A stretch of 64,000 bases of DNA, from contig CP075366.1 in the NCBI GenBank assembly GCA_019454145.1, forward strand, positions 1,405,564 through 1,469,563, written 5' to 3'. Both the position numbers and the translations under genes were made by a program. Origin of the DNA: Fimbriimonadaceae bacterium (GTDB lineage: Bacteria > Armatimonadota > Fimbriimonadia > Fimbriimonadales > Fimbriimonadaceae). Under the pieces are notes generated by a model. It searched no databases, had not been told where the DNA came from, and was given only the letters and a program-made list of their open reading frames with translations. Positions within the stretch are counted from its first letter, which is position 1, and each line of letters opens with the position of its first letter. This document shows, piece by piece, positions 27,624 through 36,397 of the stretch.

Positions 27624-28394
27624 TTATTCAGCTTCTTCGCGTGGCAGATATTCTTTTTGGCTGAACACCCACAAACCTAATGCGGCAAAACCCACGATGA
27701 TTCCTGCAAGCACAATCCAGGATGCGGTCACCGGAACCGTTAGATCAGTCACCTGCCCGCTCAGCACATCTATGATTCCCTTTTTGGTTGACTCCACCGG
27801 CGCATGATTAGTCAAAGCCTTGAGGTACGGATAAATCGAAATATAGAACAAATCGCCGGGCATATTCGGCACAAATGCTTCCCAACCAAAAGCAAAAATT
27901 AAACAATAAATCATTGCTTTATTTAAGATTAAACTCACAAATATAAATAAAACACCATAAGCAGCGACTCCAACAAGAAGGGCGAGCGCATCCATCCAGA
28001 ACCCAGGAGTTTGGAATGCTCGCGGACCAAGAACACCCATTCCGATAGCAAACCAGCACATCAGGCTTGCGCCACTCACGGCAACAAAACTCGCGAGGCT
28101 TCGACCAGCCAAAAGCACAGGTCGCGATATGGAACGAGTGAGTAGATACACTACTGTCTTTTGTTCAAGTTCTGCGCTTAAAACTTGCATTCCAAATACT
28201 GCACTCGCCAGGGCGAGTATGCGGAATCCAAGAATTTCCATCACTTGCCCGTAAGTGGCTACCGATTGAGTTGGCTGGAATCCCACCCAGAGTTTTCCGA
28301 TGAACCCGATGACAACGGCGATTAAAAACCAAGTGATGACTCGACCAGGCCGGACGAAATCTTTGAGGGCGGATGAAAAAGCGACGCTGAGCAT
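27624..28394 (-). CDS. ABC-2 type transporter permease
   Basis: A 256-residue membrane protein with six predicted helices and the start FSSALKDFVRPGRVITWFLIA, typical of ABC-2 permeases. The segment AELEQKTVVYLLTRSISRPVLLAGRSLA is the characteristic cytoplasmic helix after TM2. It is the last gene of a four-gene operon; its ATG overlaps the stop of the upstream ATPase gene (TAATG). The substrate is unknown. It presumably pairs with the ATPase at 28394-29308. Confidence 0.87.
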   Translation of the reverse strand: MLSVAFSSALKDFVRPGRVITWFLIAVVIGFIGKLWVGFQPTQSVATYGQVMEILGFRILALASAVFGMQVLSAELEQKTVVYLLTRSISRPVLLAGRSLASFVAVSGASLMCWFAIGMGVLGPRAFQTPGFWMDALALLVGVAAYGVLFIFVSLILNKAMIYCLIFAFGWEAFVPNMPGDLFYISIYPYLKALTNHAPVESTKKGIIDVLSGQVTDLTVPVTASWIVLAGIIVGFAALGLWVFSQKEYLPREEAE

Positions 28395-29308
28395 TAGTTC
28401 CCCACCAGGTATTCGTAAACCGATTCGAGGTTATTGTCTGGGCTATCAATTTCGTAAATCGAGTGTCCGCGCATCGCCAAATCTCCGACCACTGAATAAA
28501 ACTGATCCGCTTGCCTCGTGCGGACTTCAACCTCGCCCGTCAGGTCTTCCACCGAAATGCTGAGCACATAAGGAAGCTTCGCAAACTCGGCGGCTAAGGC
28601 GCGGGCATTCGTTGACCGAATTCGAATACGGTGTGGATGCTGATCAATCAGGTTGCGAATTTCACTCACATCACCAGATGCTAAGAGCCGGCCTCGGTGG
28701 AGAAGCAAAATTGAGCGAGTCATCTGCTCGACTTCAAACAAGATGTGACTGCTGACAATAATTGCCTTGCCCTGGTGAGCTAGGCTCTGGAGGACATCCA
28801 TAAACTCACGCCGACCAACTGGATCAAGGCCATTGAGCGGTTCATCAAGCAGTAGCAAATCTGGATTATGAAAAATGGCTTGGGCCAGTTTAATGCGTTG
28901 CCGCATCCCTTTGGAATATCCCTTGACGGGCTTGTCCGCTCGATTTGCCATGCCGACTAATTCCAGAACTTCTGCGGTTCTCGTTTTGGCTGCCGCTTCC
29001 GCGACCCCCATCATCCGCCCCATGCGGAGGACAAATTCTTTACCGCTGAGATGCTCGGGAAAAGAATCAACATCTGGGCAAAAACCCAACTTAGCAAATA
29101 CATTTGGATTTCCGAAGGGATCTTCATCAAAAACTGTGATCTGCCCCGTGGTTGGTCGAATCTGTCCCGTGATCAGCCGCATCAGGGTTGACTTACCCGC
29201 GCCGTTTTGACCAAGCAAAGCAGTAACGCCCGATCCGATTGTGCAGGTGACGTCGTTTAATCCAATGACTTCCCCGTACCACCGAGACGCATGATCCAAA
29301 TTGATCAC
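28394..29308 (-). CDS. ABC transporter ATP-binding protein
   Basis: A 304-residue ATPase. Walker A is GQNGAGKST, the signature is YSKGMRQRIKLAQA, and Walker B is LLLLDEPLNGLDP, with H-loop SSHILFE. The C-terminal extension (SIYEIDSPDNNLESVYEYLVGN) is typical of ATPases pairing with ABC-2 permeases. Overlaps of one and four bases with its neighbours show tight coupling. Confidence 0.93.
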   Translation of the reverse strand: MINLDHASRWYGEVIGLNDVTCTIGSGVTALLGQNGAGKSTLMRLITGQIRPTTGQITVFDEDPFGNPNVFAKLGFCPDVDSFPEHLSGKEFVLRMGRMMGVAEAAAKTRTAEVLELVGMANRADKPVKGYSKGMRQRIKLAQAIFHNPDLLLLDEPLNGLDPVGRREFMDVLQSLAHQGKAIIVSSHILFEVEQMTRSILLLHRGRLLASGDVSEIRNLIDQHPHRIRIRSTNARALAAEFAKLPYVLSISVEDLTGEVEVRTRQADQFYSVVGDLAMRGHSIYEIDSPDNNLESVYEYLVGN

Positions 29309-30255
29309 TTGACCACCTCCACGGCGCGGACTTTACGAATCGCCGCCATCCATGCTAGCCCCACCGGAACAACTGTAACCAAGAGCAACAACCAAACCTC
29401 AGGTCGCGCGACCAGCATTTCCGAAGATCGATCCTGCATTGCAAAGCTGCCGTTGGTTTGCAGAACCGTTTTGTAAATCGCTTCGCATCCACCAAAAATC
29501 GAAAGATAGTGAATTTTATCGAGCATCTGCTGAACGCCCGCTGATACATCATTTGCGTTGCCAATCACCGATGGCAGCCCAGCGAACAATCCCGACATCA
29601 CATAGAGCCCTGCGTAAGTTGCTCCCGCTAACCGACCCTGATTAAATAGCGAACTGATTCCCAGAATAATCGAAGCTTGGTAGGCTGAAACTAGAACGAG
29701 AGCGAGCAGAATCTTTACTCCCATAAACGGATCATCCGAAATGAATCCGTGTTCGCGGTAATTCATCATTCCGTAGAAGTAGAAAAACGCCGCCGGAATC
29801 GCCAATGCGGTAAAGAACAGACTGAAAATTCCGGCAAACTTTCCAAACAAATAATCGCGCTTCGTGCAGGGTTTGCTGAGATAGACCAGCAATGCGTTAG
29901 ATCGGTTGTCGTTCGCAATTGCACCAGCCCCGACTAATAGCAAAATCGCCATCAGCAAAAAGTGACCGACTTGAAAGCCGCTCATAAATTGGTCGCGCCA
30001 AACAATACGGCCAAAAAATGTTTCAGCGAACTTTTCTCCGCCCATGTTGCCTGCAAAGCTATCGATAAAATAAGTAGCGGCAGCAAGGATAAGGAAATGG
30101 ATTCCGCTCAAAACCATCAATATCCAATATGATTTGAGCTTGAACATCCGCATAATATGGTTGCGGGCAATCACCTTCCAGCGACCGCCTTTCGCAACCG
30201 GAGAGCTATCGTAGTTGCGGTAGCTTAAATCGCTCAGCGGCCCAGAATTAGCCAT
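29305..30255 (-). CDS. ABC-2 type transporter permease
   Basis: A 316-residue membrane protein with a cytoplasmic N-terminus (about 45 residues), six or more helices and a sizeable extracytoplasmic loop near FFGRIVWRDQFMSG. The segment DNRSNALLVYLSKPCTKRDYLFGKFAG matches the ABC-2 helix that also occurs in its operon partner. It overlaps both flanking ATPase genes (8 and 4 bases). It most likely pairs with the first ATPase (30248-31165), though a four-subunit complex is conceivable. Confidence 0.87.
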   Translation of the reverse strand: MANSGPLSDLSYRNYDSSPVAKGGRWKVIARNHIMRMFKLKSYWILMVLSGIHFLILAAATYFIDSFAGNMGGEKFAETFFGRIVWRDQFMSGFQVGHFLLMAILLLVGAGAIANDNRSNALLVYLSKPCTKRDYLFGKFAGIFSLFFTALAIPAAFFYFYGMMNYREHGFISDDPFMGVKILLALVLVSAYQASIILGISSLFNQGRLAGATYAGLYVMSGLFAGLPSVIGNANDVSAGVQQMLDKIHYLSIFGGCEAIYKTVLQTNGSFAMQDRSSEMLVARPEVWLLLLVTVVPVGLAWMAAIRKVRAVEVVK

Positions 30256-31165
30256 CTATCGCCTCCATAAATGCGTCTTCCAAACTTTTTTGACCAGGCT
30301 TTAATCCGCGCACTTGTGCCCCTACTGCATTCGCGGCGGCAAAGACTTTTGCGCTGAGTTCTTCCTGACTACCGACTGCTGATAGCCGATACTCGGCCCC
30401 TTTTGCGTGAACCAACTCAAAGCCCAGTTCGACCGCTTTTTGAATAAATGCGCCGCTCGTCTCACGCAATTCGGCATCAATGGAAGTCACGTTCAATCCT
30501 TTCAAAGTGGCAACATTGCCTTGTAGCCGCATCTGACCTTGCGCAATGACCACAACGCTGTCGCAGGTACGTTCGATATCCGGCAACAAGTGTGAACACA
30601 CCAGAACATTCACGCCTTTATTTGCGCTCACATCGCGCACCAGAGCCAGCATTTCTTGCCTCCCTTTTGGGTCAAGACCGTTGGTAGGCTCATCGAGTAG
30701 GAGAAGCTGGGGGCCATGAACCAACGCTTGGGCAAGCTTGATGCGTTGTTTCATCCCGGTTGAGTAAGTTTCAATTTGTCGGTATCTGGCTTCACCAAGG
30801 CCGACGTATTCAAGAACCTCGTGCGCTCGCCGTAGGGAATGGTTGTGCGGCAAACCAGCAAGCTCTCCCGCGTAGGTGACAAATTGCACTGCATTCATGC
30901 CGGGTATGTGGCAATCCTGCTCGGGCATATATCCAACCGCCGCACGAATTTCTGGCCCGGCAACCCCGACTTGCATCCCCAGCACATTGCCCGAACCGGA
31001 TGTCGGTTTGATAAATCCAAGCAGTGTTTTAAGAAGGGTCGTCTTCCCAGCTCCATTCGGGCCGAGCAAGCCAACACACCCTTCGGGCACCGATGCAGAA
31101 AAATCACGCAAAGCGGTGAATTTTCCGTATTGAACCGTTAGGTGGTCGAGGGTGACAACTGGCAC
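30248..31165 (-). CDS. ABC transporter ATP-binding protein
   Basis: A 305-residue ATPase and first gene of the four-gene exporter operon. Walker A is GPNGAGKTT, the signature is YSTGMKQRIKLAQA, and Walker B is LLLLDEPTNGLDP. The Q-loop region reads GYMPEQDCHIPGM. It is a paralogue of the second ATPase. Operons with two ATPase/permease pairs occur in antibiotic, lipid or copper/nitrous-oxide-related exporters, but nothing here indicates the substrate. Confidence 0.93.
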   Translation of the reverse strand: MPVVTLDHLTVQYGKFTALRDFSASVPEGCVGLLGPNGAGKTTLLKTLLGFIKPTSGSGNVLGMQVGVAGPEIRAAVGYMPEQDCHIPGMNAVQFVTYAGELAGLPHNHSLRRAHEVLEYVGLGEARYRQIETYSTGMKQRIKLAQALVHGPQLLLLDEPTNGLDPKGRQEMLALVRDVSANKGVNVLVCSHLLPDIERTCDSVVVIAQGQMRLQGNVATLKGLNVTSIDAELRETSGAFIQKAVELGFELVHAKGAEYRLSAVGSQEELSAKVFAAANAVGAQVRGLKPGQKSLEDAFMEAIDG

Positions 31166-31238
31166 TATGAGCTACTTTACTCTCCGGCCCCTGAAGAGGT
31201 TGAGTGTCCAGCCTTTTGGCCCCGGATTGAATTCAGTA

Positions 31239-32483
31239 TCAAGATGACGAGTTCTTCTGCAATGGCTCTACGGTTGCATCGTAATACCGCTGCCAAGGAA
31301 ACTCTCGAACCATTTTTAATGCGTTCACGGAAAGCGACTGCCTTAACTCCTCGTCAAGCAACTTTTCAAAGGAATTTGCTATGGCTTCCGAATCGCGGAT
31401 TGGCACTACGTATCCTTCTCGACCATCTTCAATCCAAGTGGCAGTATTCGGAGTAACGATTCCCGGCATCCCCTGAGATAAACAATCTGTTACGCCAAAG
31501 GTATAGCCCTCTAACAAAGACGGCATGATGGCACAGTGCATTTTAGATAATTCGCTAGGAAGATTGGGCGGCGGAATAAACCCGTGAAAACGCACATGGG
31601 TCAGATCTAGATCCTGCCCAGGAATTTCGAACGAGTTCAGCCCAAATACATGAATTTCTACTTTTCCGTTAAAACGGGATAAAGCCCGGATTGCGTAATG
31701 AAGCCCTTTTCGTATTCCTTCAGTTCCGACAAATGCTGCCCGTAACGGTTCGTTTGTTTGGCGTACAGTTGGATTTGTCACTGCCGCACCCCCTGTAATT
31801 CCATAGGGAGCAAGGATAATATTTTCACGCGGATATCCCCGATTAGCAATCGTATCAACAACGAACGGAGAAGCGCAATATATATAATCTGCTAGTTCCA
31901 ATTCAATGGCTAATGCATCTGTGTGCTCTTTGGCAAAACCAAATTTATAGAGATAATCTTCATCAAATTTGAGTCCTAAAATCTCTCCTTCTTCAAGCAT
32001 GAGTCTCCTTCCCAGAGCCTTGTCACCGATATACATTTCTAACAAACACGGCAGACCCGCTTTCTTCAGTTTAGGGAAAAGCCCTTTCGATCCTGTGACA
32101 TGGCTATGGCAACCCCAACCATTCCGCAAGCACTCCTCAGCGGCTGTGTTTTCAAAATCCCCCCTCCCACGGTTGATTCGTTTTTGGCCGACTAGCCGAG
32201 CCGCCGCTGCCTTAAAAGGAGACTCGCAGTTGAGAATTACTTTTCCTTCCAGTGCTGGATGATGGTAGCTCGCCGCTTTATTAAAAATGAGCCCACGATT
32301 TCCTAATAATTTGCCAGCCCACTGAATACGCTCGGGGTGAGCAACATATCTTTGAGTAATAAACGCACCCAGCCGACCAAGTTGATCGTAAGCAATCGCT
32401 GTGTGATACAAATGATGCTTGGCATGATGTGCGACAGCAATATTCCCGCTCCAAGTTACTCCAGATCGCAGATCTAATTCCAT
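31239..32483 (-). CDS. Glycosyltransferase family 1-like protein
   Basis: A 414-residue GT-B type enzyme. The C-terminal Rossmann half has AAFVGTEGIRKGLHYAIRAL, a conserved FHGFIPPPNLPSEL and the donor-binding LLEGYTFGVTDCLSQGMPGIVT. The N-terminal half has an unusual His-rich start IAVAHHAKHHLYHTAIAYDQ and a motif ECLRNGWGCHSHVTGSKG. The ATG chosen aligns with the start of its paralogue; a longer frame upstream runs into that gene. It follows the paralogue after 23 bases. The acceptor is unknown; cell-surface polysaccharide is likely. Confidence 0.87.
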   Translation of the reverse strand: MELDLRSGVTWSGNIAVAHHAKHHLYHTAIAYDQLGRLGAFITQRYVAHPERIQWAGKLLGNRGLIFNKAASYHHPALEGKVILNCESPFKAAAARLVGQKRINRGRGDFENTAAEECLRNGWGCHSHVTGSKGLFPKLKKAGLPCLLEMYIGDKALGRRLMLEEGEILGLKFDEDYLYKFGFAKEHTDALAIELELADYIYCASPFVVDTIANRGYPRENIILAPYGITGGAAVTNPTVRQTNEPLRAAFVGTEGIRKGLHYAIRALSRFNGKVEIHVFGLNSFEIPGQDLDLTHVRFHGFIPPPNLPSELSKMHCAIMPSLLEGYTFGVTDCLSQGMPGIVTPNTATWIEDGREGYVVPIRDSEAIANSFEKLLDEELRQSLSVNALKMVREFPWQRYYDATVEPLQKNSSS

Positions 32484-32506
32484 CTTCGTAGCTAAGTGGT
32501 GTGCAT

Positions 32507-33766
32507 CTAGCCTTGAGTGAGAGGCTCTACTGTTTTTGCGTAGTAGTTCCCCCAATTGTAATGATGGGTGAGTTGAATAGCCTGCTGGCCCATAGATTGC
32601 CTCAATAAGTCATCGGCGTACCAACTGTTTAATGCTTCAACAATTGCGATCGGATCGCGTACGGGCACAGTGAATCCATGCACTCGATCTTCAACCATGG
32701 TTCCAGAGTTGAGCGTAACAATCATCGGCAAACCTTGTGAGAGCAGATCAAACGCGCCAATAGCGCTGCCTTCCCACAGTGAAACTAAAATCCCGGCATG
32801 CATAGTTCTCAGTTCCGCCAACAACTCAGCCTTTGAAGTAAACCCATGAAAAACCACATTTTCGGGGATGCTTTCCAGGCGCGGAACTTTAAAGTCTGAG
32901 AGGCCAAAAATATGAAGCTCAAATTCTGGCCCAAGTTTACGAAATGCTTCAATCGCGTAAATAAGCCCCTTGCGAACACCTTCTGTTCCAACAAAAGCAA
33001 CCTTAAAGATTTGGTTTTGCTCCCGCTTGTTCGGGGCAACCGCGCAACTTCCTGGATCAACCCCGTAAGGCGCGTAAACAAGCTTGTGATCAGGAACGCC
33101 TGCTTCTTTCATTGTATTAATTACAAATTCAGATGGGCAATATATTAGGTCGGCAAGCTCTATCTCTTCACGCGATTTTTCGGCCAATTGAGTGCTACAG
33201 CCCATAGCATGAAGGTTATGTTCTGAAGCTTCTAAACCGAGAGCTGTTAGTTCATCACTAAGAAAATGTTTGGCCAAGGTCTTATCGCCAATGTACATTT
33301 CCAGAAGACAAGGAAGATTTTGGGCACTTAGCTGTCTGAATATCCCAAGCGAACCTGTTACGTGGCTGTGGCATCCCCAATTCTGGAGAATGCATTCCTG
33401 CCCCACGGCATGCTCAAAGTCGCCGCTTTGATTCAAAAAACTCGACTGACCAACTAAGCTGGAACCTAACCGATGCTTCCAAGAACTTGAGTGAGTCGTT
33501 ACTTTTCCTTCGAGTTGAGGATGATGGTAGCCCAAAATTTTGCGTAACTTTAATGATAACGAAGCTGGCAATATGGGGCTTAGCCACTTTAATCTTTCTG
33601 GTCTGGGAATATATCTTTGAGTATAAAACCGCCCGAGTCTCCCGATTTGATCGTAAGCAATGGCAGTGTGGTAAAGGTGATGCTTGGCGTGGTGAGCCAC
33701 CGCGATTTTGCCTTGCCAGTCCAGTCGAGGCTTGAATTCAAATTCCACCAAATGATTGTCCTTCAA
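32507..33766 (-). CDS. Glycosyltransferase family 1-like protein (paralogue)
   Basis: A protein of up to 419 residues, first of the pair. It shares IAVAHHAKHHLYHTAIAYDQ, ECILQNWGCHSHVTGS, CLLEMYIGDK, KVAFVGTEGVRKGLIYAIEAF and LWEGSAIGAFDLLSQGLPMIVT with its neighbour. The coordinate given is a TTG start. An AAGGA-type site fits better with a TTG or GTG five or six codons further in, which also matches the paralogue's N-terminus. Product and acceptor are unknown. It is divergent from ndk. Confidence 0.85.
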   Translation of the reverse strand: MKDNHLVEFEFKPRLDWQGKIAVAHHAKHHLYHTAIAYDQIGRLGRFYTQRYIPRPERLKWLSPILPASLSLKLRKILGYHHPQLEGKVTTHSSSWKHRLGSSLVGQSSFLNQSGDFEHAVGQECILQNWGCHSHVTGSLGIFRQLSAQNLPCLLEMYIGDKTLAKHFLSDELTALGLEASEHNLHAMGCSTQLAEKSREEIELADLIYCPSEFVINTMKEAGVPDHKLVYAPYGVDPGSCAVAPNKREQNQIFKVAFVGTEGVRKGLIYAIEAFRKLGPEFELHIFGLSDFKVPRLESIPENVVFHGFTSKAELLAELRTMHAGILVSLWEGSAIGAFDLLSQGLPMIVTLNSGTMVEDRVHGFTVPVRDPIAIVEALNSWYADDLLRQSMGQQAIQLTHHYNWGNYYAKTVEPLTQG

Positions 33767-33831
33767 CTTTCATACCATATTCGCCCCGTCCCAAATTGAA
33801 CTTGATCGAACTCGGTAACCTGCCTTCACTT

Positions 33832-34245
33832 ATGGAAACAACTTTGGTTCTGATCAAGCCGGGTGGAGTCGCCCGCAACCTCAATGGCGAAATCATCCGA
33901 CGCATCGAACTCCGCGGCCTCAAAATCACCGGGCTCAAACTGCTGAACGCTCCTCGCGAAACCGTGGAAGCCCACTACGCAGAACACAAAGAACGACCAT
34001 TTTTCAACGATGTTGTGAACTATCTGTGCAGCGGCCCGATTGTCGCGATTGCGGTCAGCGGCCCCAACGCCACCAAAGCCATTCGCATGATGATGGGCGC
34101 AACCAATCCGGTGGAAGCCGAACCAGGCACCGTCCGCGGGGACATGGCTCTGACGATTGAAGATAACTTGGTTCACTCTTCCAGCGATCCCGAAGCGGCA
34201 GCCGGTGAGCTCAAACTGTGGTTCGCAGAAGGCACAGTTGGCTAA
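33832..34245 (+). CDS. ndk: Nucleoside diphosphate kinase
   Basis: A 137-residue kinase that transfers the terminal phosphate from ATP to NDPs through a phosphohistidine. TTLVLIKPGGVARNLNGEI is the nucleotide-binding start, PFFNDVVNYLCSGPIVAI is conserved, and the active-site histidine lies in DNLVHSSSDPEAA (usual form NxxHGSDS; Gly replaced by Ser). The ATG chosen gives the standard length; an in-frame start 12 codons earlier adds non-family residues. It is convergent with the KAP-LRR gene, 10 bases apart. Confidence 0.94.
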   Translation: METTLVLIKPGGVARNLNGEIIRRIELRGLKITGLKLLNAPRETVEAHYAEHKERPFFNDVVNYLCSGPIVAIAVSGPNATKAIRMMMGATNPVEAEPGTVRGDMALTIEDNLVHSSSDPEAAAGELKLWFAEGTVG

Positions 34246-34255
34246 TCTTTTGAGA

Positions 34256-36352
34256 TTAATTTATTTCGCATAACGGGAGTTTCGCGCGCAGGGATTCCCG
34301 GCTCTTTTCCGATATATGAGGGTCAAGCCATAATTCTTTGAGGTTAGTTAGCTTTTCAATCGCGCTCAAGTCTTCATCTGAGATTTCGACACCAAGAAGC
34401 CATAACTCTTTTAAATTGACGAAAGTTGCAATTTTCTTAATACCTAAGCTCGTTATATTAGTGTCAGATAATGCTAAAGTGTCTAATCTAGAAAGCTTGC
34501 CAATATTTTCGATACAAGCGTCAGTAATTTTTGTATCACTAAGCCACAGAGTAGTCAAATTCTTCAGATGTCCAATGTATCTAATATCATTATCCCTCAC
34601 TTGTGAACTAGTTAGCCAGAGCTTTTTCAAATTAGCCATTATTTCTAGATTTTTAAGGCCTAAACCTGTTACTTTAGTACCAACAAGGGATAACTGGCTA
34701 ATCCCATTGATTTTCGAGATATTAACTAAACTCGAATCAGTTATCTGAGTATTTCTGACGCTCAAATAACTGATCTTAATATTATTCAAACTTGATAAGT
34801 AGGCAATTGCTTCATCATTAACAGACTCTTCCAATACGATTTTATTAATCACCAAGTGATCTAGCTTTAGGTTATCAGATTCGGAAATACCCAGTGATTC
34901 TCTAAGAGCTTGGTTGACAATATGTATCTGTTCTTCAGAGGCAAAAACCTTTTCAGCTTCTCCTCCTGCGTGTGCAGCAAACCGGCACCACACTAACCTC
35001 TTTTGCCGATTAGTAAGCCATGGGAGAAAGGCTGGCTCTTTGATTGCCTCCCCAAGCCCAAGTAACATCCAATCGCCCGTATCTATTCTTATCTCTTCAT
35101 CTTTCGGAGATTGTTCACTACCTGACTTACCAGATATGAGCGAATCGGCTAATAATAGATGTTTATTATCACTGTGAAGGACAAGCTTGGCAGCGAGGGA
35201 CGCTGTTGTAAGCGGAAACGATTCGTTACTCTCAATCGAAATGTCCACTTCCCGGCTACTACCTAAGTCAAAAACTATTCTACTCAATGCAATTCCTGCA
35301 GCATCTTCAAGAGTTAGTTCATTTCCTGGCGTCATGGCAAAAGTTGCCCAGTCAATTAAAACGTTATTAATCAGGCGCTTTGCCTGGCGCGGTACACTTT
35401 CAGCAGCAGCTGATAGCAAGGCAGGCACTGCTCCGGATTCCGCTTCATCGGGAATCCAATCATTATTAGCGCTTATCGCCTCTTGTACTATACTATCAAC
35501 AAACTTACGAAAAAGCTTGGCGTCGCGATGGGCAACAGGCACCTGCGCTTGGACTATTTTTTGCATATAGCTTTTGGCCAACTCCTTACCTTCGTCACCA
35601 TATTGCTGATTATAAACTGAGGACAGATAATGCTTAATCGCTCGCTCGTCTAACGCCAAAACAAAAACGAAGCCGGGCACCCAAAGTAAATGTTTTACGG
35701 CCTCTAGCACATCCATCGCTCGGTGAGCTTGACATCTATCCAGGTCATCAAGAAAAACAATTACCTTGCAGTCCCCAGGGACTGAGTTTTTGAGTTTTTC
35801 TCTAACGGAGTTCCAGGTCTGAAAGTCAGATTCTGCATCTTTATTGGAATTATCCTCTACCGCCACGCCGCCTATACTGGCGACAATTGCTGCTTCATCA
35901 GCTCCGGCTAATTTTGCTCCACCTGCCAACATCGCCCAACCTAGTTTAGACGGCATCCAACTGGAAACACGATCCTGCATCACTTTGATATTTATATATG
36001 CTTTCTCAACCCAGTTAAACTCCGGTAGCGTTTTGAGCCGCTCTAATTCAAGCGCTAATTCTTGTAAAAGAGTTTGTGCAGCATTTGGTTCTCGTTCATG
36101 CTCCCAGGGGTTGAGCCGAATAACTGCAACCTGTTCTTTACCGTGATCCGAGCAAAGAACAGCAGCTCGATTTAATACCGTAGTTTTTCCCGAACCCCAA
36201 TCACCATATAAGCCAATTGTGAACGGCCCCGGGGTTCCCAGTGCAATGCCCGAAAGAACTTTCGCAGTTGCCTCCATTCCCAACTGTGGAATCGGTTGGG
36301 AAACATCACACGGCTCATCACTCAATAATTGAACATTAAAGTGCTTATCCAT
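34256..36352 (-). CDS. KAP-family P-loop NTPase fused to C-terminal leucine-rich repeats
   Basis: A 698-residue single-gene unit. Walker A is GDWGSGKTT (residues 50-58), the KAP element RLNPWEHE follows at 79-86, and Walker B is VIVFLDDLDRC (197-207). A moderately hydrophobic segment near 138-165 sits where many KAP proteins carry membrane helices. A helical region with RQAKRLINN follows, then seven or so 24-residue leucine-rich repeats from about 524 to the end (pattern NLKELWL-x-IT-x-IGKL). Base composition looks AT-richer than flanking genes, hinting at transfer. KAP NTPases include the phage-exclusion protein PifA; the ATPase plus LRR layout recalls NLR immune sensors. A defence role is inferred. 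Confidence 0.85.
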   Translation of the reverse strand: MDKHFNVQLLSDEPCDVSQPIPQLGMEATAKVLSGIALGTPGPFTIGLYGDWGSGKTTVLNRAAVLCSDHGKEQVAVIRLNPWEHEREPNAAQTLLQELALELERLKTLPEFNWVEKAYINIKVMQDRVSSWMPSKLGWAMLAGGAKLAGADEAAIVASIGGVAVEDNSNKDAESDFQTWNSVREKLKNSVPGDCKVIVFLDDLDRCQAHRAMDVLEAVKHLLWVPGFVFVLALDERAIKHYLSSVYNQQYGDEGKELAKSYMQKIVQAQVPVAHRDAKLFRKFVDSIVQEAISANNDWIPDEAESGAVPALLSAAAESVPRQAKRLINNVLIDWATFAMTPGNELTLEDAAGIALSRIVFDLGSSREVDISIESNESFPLTTASLAAKLVLHSDNKHLLLADSLISGKSGSEQSPKDEEIRIDTGDWMLLGLGEAIKEPAFLPWLTNRQKRLVWCRFAAHAGGEAEKVFASEEQIHIVNQALRESLGISESDNLKLDHLVINKIVLEESVNDEAIAYLSSLNNIKISYLSVRNTQITDSSLVNISKINGISQLSLVGTKVTGLGLKNLEIMANLKKLWLTSSQVRDNDIRYIGHLKNLTTLWLSDTKITDACIENIGKLSRLDTLALSDTNITSLGIKKIATFVNLKELWLLGVEISDEDLSAIEKLTNLKELWLDPHISEKSRESLRAKLPLCEIN

Positions 36353-36397
36353 TCAATTAAGATTGTCACAGAAGCAGTCTTGAATTCAAGCCTCGTA

